NCBI GenBank assembly: GCA_964469565.1
Contig: CAYXZD010000005.1
Coordinates: forward strand, 1 to 64,000
Reading direction: 5' to 3'
DNA: 64,000 nucleotides
From: GCA-2720975 sp964469565
Lineage (GTDB): Bacteria; Planctomycetota; UBA1135; GCA-002686595
Under the pieces are notes generated by a model, which was given only the letters and a program-made list of their open reading frames with translations, was not told where the DNA came from and did not search any database. The first letter of the stretch is position 1, and each line of letters opens with the position of its first letter. Made by a program: the position numbers and the translations under genes. Shown here one piece after another: positions 62,075-64,000 of the stretch.

Positions 62075-64000
62075 ATGAGCCAGCGCGCCCCGGAGACCCC
62101 TTGCCCCACCGAACCGGTCTCCCGCCCCCTATTCACCCTATCGCTCGCTCTGGCATTTGGATCTGTAGCCGGCCATGTCCAGACCCAGTGGGGCTGCAGC
62201 ATGGCGATGGCGGGCTTGGCCGGCCTCGCATGGCGTTCACGAAGAACATCCTGCGGAAGTCTCGGCCCAGTCGTCGTGCTCGTGATGGGCGGTCTCGCGG
62301 GATTGCGCACCCATGTCAGGATGCCCAGTCCACCGCAACGGGCAACTCAAACCCATGAATTGGGATCGACGACTGGAACGGGTCTCGATCCGCAATCGTT
62401 GGAATCTTCGCACCCAAACGGCCCGACTCTCGCTGTACCTGGCCAGCCCATTCCCTACGGGCGCTGGACACCGGAGTCAGGGTCTCGGTCCCTGTCAAGG
62501 GAGTCCGAACGTGGCTGCACGCATACAGAGTCCCTGCCCTTCCAATGCTTGGCGGGCACGCTTCAACCCGATGAGTTCGTGCAAGCAATTGGACCCGGGT
62601 CGGTCACTCGCACGACCGGGCGAACATCTGCCCCCGCCGAGGTTTGGCGCACCGACTTTGCCCCCGATGAACTGGTGAGGATCGCTCCAGCTCGCCCCGC
62701 CCTGATCCCCACCTCCATCCCTTGGCTCGAGAACTGGCGTGCGGCCATCAGCCATCGACTCTTGAGGGCCGAAGGGTCTCTGCCAAGCGATGCGCCCAGT
62801 CGCGGCTTGCTGCCCGCACTCATCATTGGGGATCGCACGCACCTTGACGCCGGAACTTCCGACCTGTTCACACGCACGGGTACCCGCCACCTCTTGGCAC
62901 TTTCTGGTCTGCATGTTGGACTGATCGCTTGGTTAGTGGTTTGGCCCCTTGGAGCCGCGCTGATGGGAATCCTGAGCTTGCTCACCACGGCGATCCGTCG
63001 AGTTTGCCACGACAGACCGTCCCGACGCGGCACCTCGGGTCTAAGTCATGGACCACTGGGCAACGGGGCCCGTGCGACTCCGAATCCTCCCCTCGGGATT
63101 CACATGGTAAGAGCAGGATTGGTCCTACTCATGATTCCACTCGGAGGAGGCGGCCCCGCCATCACACGCGCAGCCATTGCCCTCTCTCTCGCTGCCCTTG
63201 CCAATGTTTTGCCCCTCGGTGCGGGCTCCTCCCAGTGGGGGCGGCGCACCGACGGGCTCTCCTTGTGGGGTGCGGCCTTGAGCTTTGAACTGCTCGCAAA
63301 CCCCATGTCGATTGGCCATATCGGCCTGCAACTCTCGTACCTAGCCACTCTCGGACTGATCCTTGGAATGGGACCGCTTGGCCGCCGCCACCCCCTCAAC
63401 CTAAGGGACCACGATTCTTTGGGGCGCCCCCGCAGCCCATGGTGGCGCATCCCCCTCCAGCGACTCTTCGACATCACCTGGCTAGGGCTCTGCGCCTCTG
63501 TCCTCGCCGTCATCAGCACCTTGCCCGTCGTCTGGGATAGGTTTGGGCAGGTAGCCCCGGCGGGGATTCTCGCCACCCTCTTGTCCTTGCCCATTCTCAT
63601 CGCCCTGCTGGGTGCAGGCTGGTTGCACGCATTGATTCCCGCAGCCCTGCCGATTCATGTTCTGAACCTGCCCGGCCAGTGGCTTGTCGGATTGCTTGAG
63701 CTTTTCGATGGCCTGCCCGGCACCCCTTTGATTCTACCGCATCGACATTGGATCTGGGTCACGCTCGCCTGCTCCCTCGGCTTAGCTTCATTGCTTCAGC
63801 GGGAGCCTCCCCTCGCAGCCACGCGAAGTCGGGGTAAGCTCCTAGGGATGCTCGCACTCGCCAGTGGGGCTGCGCTCTGGATTCCTGACCCGCAGCCCGC
63901 TGAAGCTGAACTAGTGTTGCTCGACGTGGGACACGGGACCGCAGCCTTACTGCGTGTGCCCGGCGAAGATGTCTGGCTCTTTGACGCAGGGTCCCGAGAC
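62075..64000 (+). CDS. comEC: ComEC/Rec2-family DNA-uptake channel, C-terminal end outside the window
   Basis: Open frame from ATG 62075 to the last base (642 codons, no stop). Two N-terminal spans (LFTLSLALAFGSVAGHV and GPVVVLVMGGLAGL), then a polar insert of about 150 residues (Ser/Pro/Thr-rich) where the family has a DUF4131/OB region. The competence domain begins near residue 250: GDRTHLDAGTSDLFTRTGTR and HLLALSGLHVGLIAWLV, the ComEC hallmark. The frame ends in the beta-lactamase-like domain (LVLLDVGHGTAALL and LFDAGSRD). It would pass single-stranded DNA across the inner membrane. The rest of the nuclease-type domain lies beyond the edge. Confidence 0.92.
   Translation, partial: MSQRAPETPCPTEPVSRPLFTLSLALAFGSVAGHVQTQWGCSMAMAGLAGLAWRSRRTSCGSLGPVVVLVMGGLAGLRTHVRMPSPPQRATQTHELGSTTGTGLDPQSLESSHPNGPTLAVPGQPIPYGRWTPESGSRSLSRESERGCTHTESLPFQCLAGTLQPDEFVQAIGPGSVTRTTGRTSAPAEVWRTDFAPDELVRIAPARPALIPTSIPWLENWRAAISHRLLRAEGSLPSDAPSRGLLPALIIGDRTHLDAGTSDLFTRTGTRHLLALSGLHVGLIAWLVVWPLGAALMGILSLLTTAIRRVCHDRPSRRGTSGLSHGPLGNGARATPNPPLGIHMVRAGLVLLMIPLGGGGPAITRAAIALSLAALANVLPLGAGSSQWGRRTDGLSLWGAALSFELLANPMSIGHIGLQLSYLATLGLILGMGPLGRRHPLNLRDHDSLGRPRSPWWRIPLQRLFDITWLGLCASVLAVISTLPVVWDRFGQVAPAGILATLLSLPILIALLGAGWLHALIPAALPIHVLNLPGQWLVGLLELFDGLPGTPLILPHRHWIWVTLACSLGLASLLQREPPLAATRSRGKLLGMLALASGAALWIPDPQPAEAELVLLDVGHGTAALLRVPGEDVWLFDAGSRD

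Noticed and set aside
1..64000. tRNA, rRNA, CRISPR arrays
   Set aside because: No T-loop consensus in intergenic regions, no rRNA sequence and no spaced direct repeats were found by eye.

Overview
The window reads as chromosomal DNA of a high-GC planctomycete-like bacterium (PVC superphylum). The strongest hint is a small basic protein at 9187..9417 that resembles the PVC-restricted TIGR04137 family. Supporting hints are a pair of DUF1570-like secreted proteins, an ASPIC/UnbV protein with FG-GAP-type repeats, a YHYH protein carrying a lineage-type C-terminal domain, and many lipoprotein and signal-peptide genes. Assignment is by recognition only. TAG, TGA and TAA are all used as stops. I recognise no tRNA, rRNA, CRISPR array or transposase. 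A run of 100 N at 39118..39217 is an assembly gap flanked by the same 14 bases on both sides.

Layout. 1..6030 (minus) is a tightly overlapping surface-polysaccharide operon: Wzm/Wzt-type ABC exporter, GT2 and GT4 glycosyltransferases, and two PIG-L deacetylases. 6252..10611 (minus) holds a lipoprotein coupled to der, then queE, the small basic protein and a SPOR-like membrane protein that ends in tandem repeats. 10889..14019 (plus) encodes two secreted DUF1570-like proteins, only one with an intact HExxH site. 14021..17532 (minus) holds a lipoprotein amidase, a membrane protein and a TPR lipoprotein. 17659..18975 is an MtaB-type methylthiotransferase.

19113..23489 (plus) is a compact envelope locus: a thioredoxin-like protein, a YtkA/FixH-like copper-type protein, a MauG-type dihaem peroxidase and a YHYH protein. 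The thioredoxin-like frame contains an in-frame TGA followed immediately by a stem-loop with the geometry of a bacterial SECIS element, so I propose it as a candidate selenoprotein. This is the most interesting item in the window. 24945..37680 (plus) is a second unusual locus: two TPR/secretin outer-membrane proteins bracket two secreted repeat proteins and a TolQ/ExbB plus two TolR/ExbD proton-driven motor set, with no TonB. A perfect 22-base palindrome lies upstream of the first secretin.

39228..52941 contains two complete, divergently transcribed oligopeptide ABC importers. The leftward one has unusually enlarged permeases. The rest holds a FluC fluoride channel, an ATP-grasp ligase, a GH99-like secreted protein, an FG-GAP/UnbV lipoprotein, a beta-helix protein, RidA, CoaD and a ComEC DNA-uptake channel that runs off the right edge. 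Between 52942 and 54094 are several hairpins, terminators and possible small-RNA signals.
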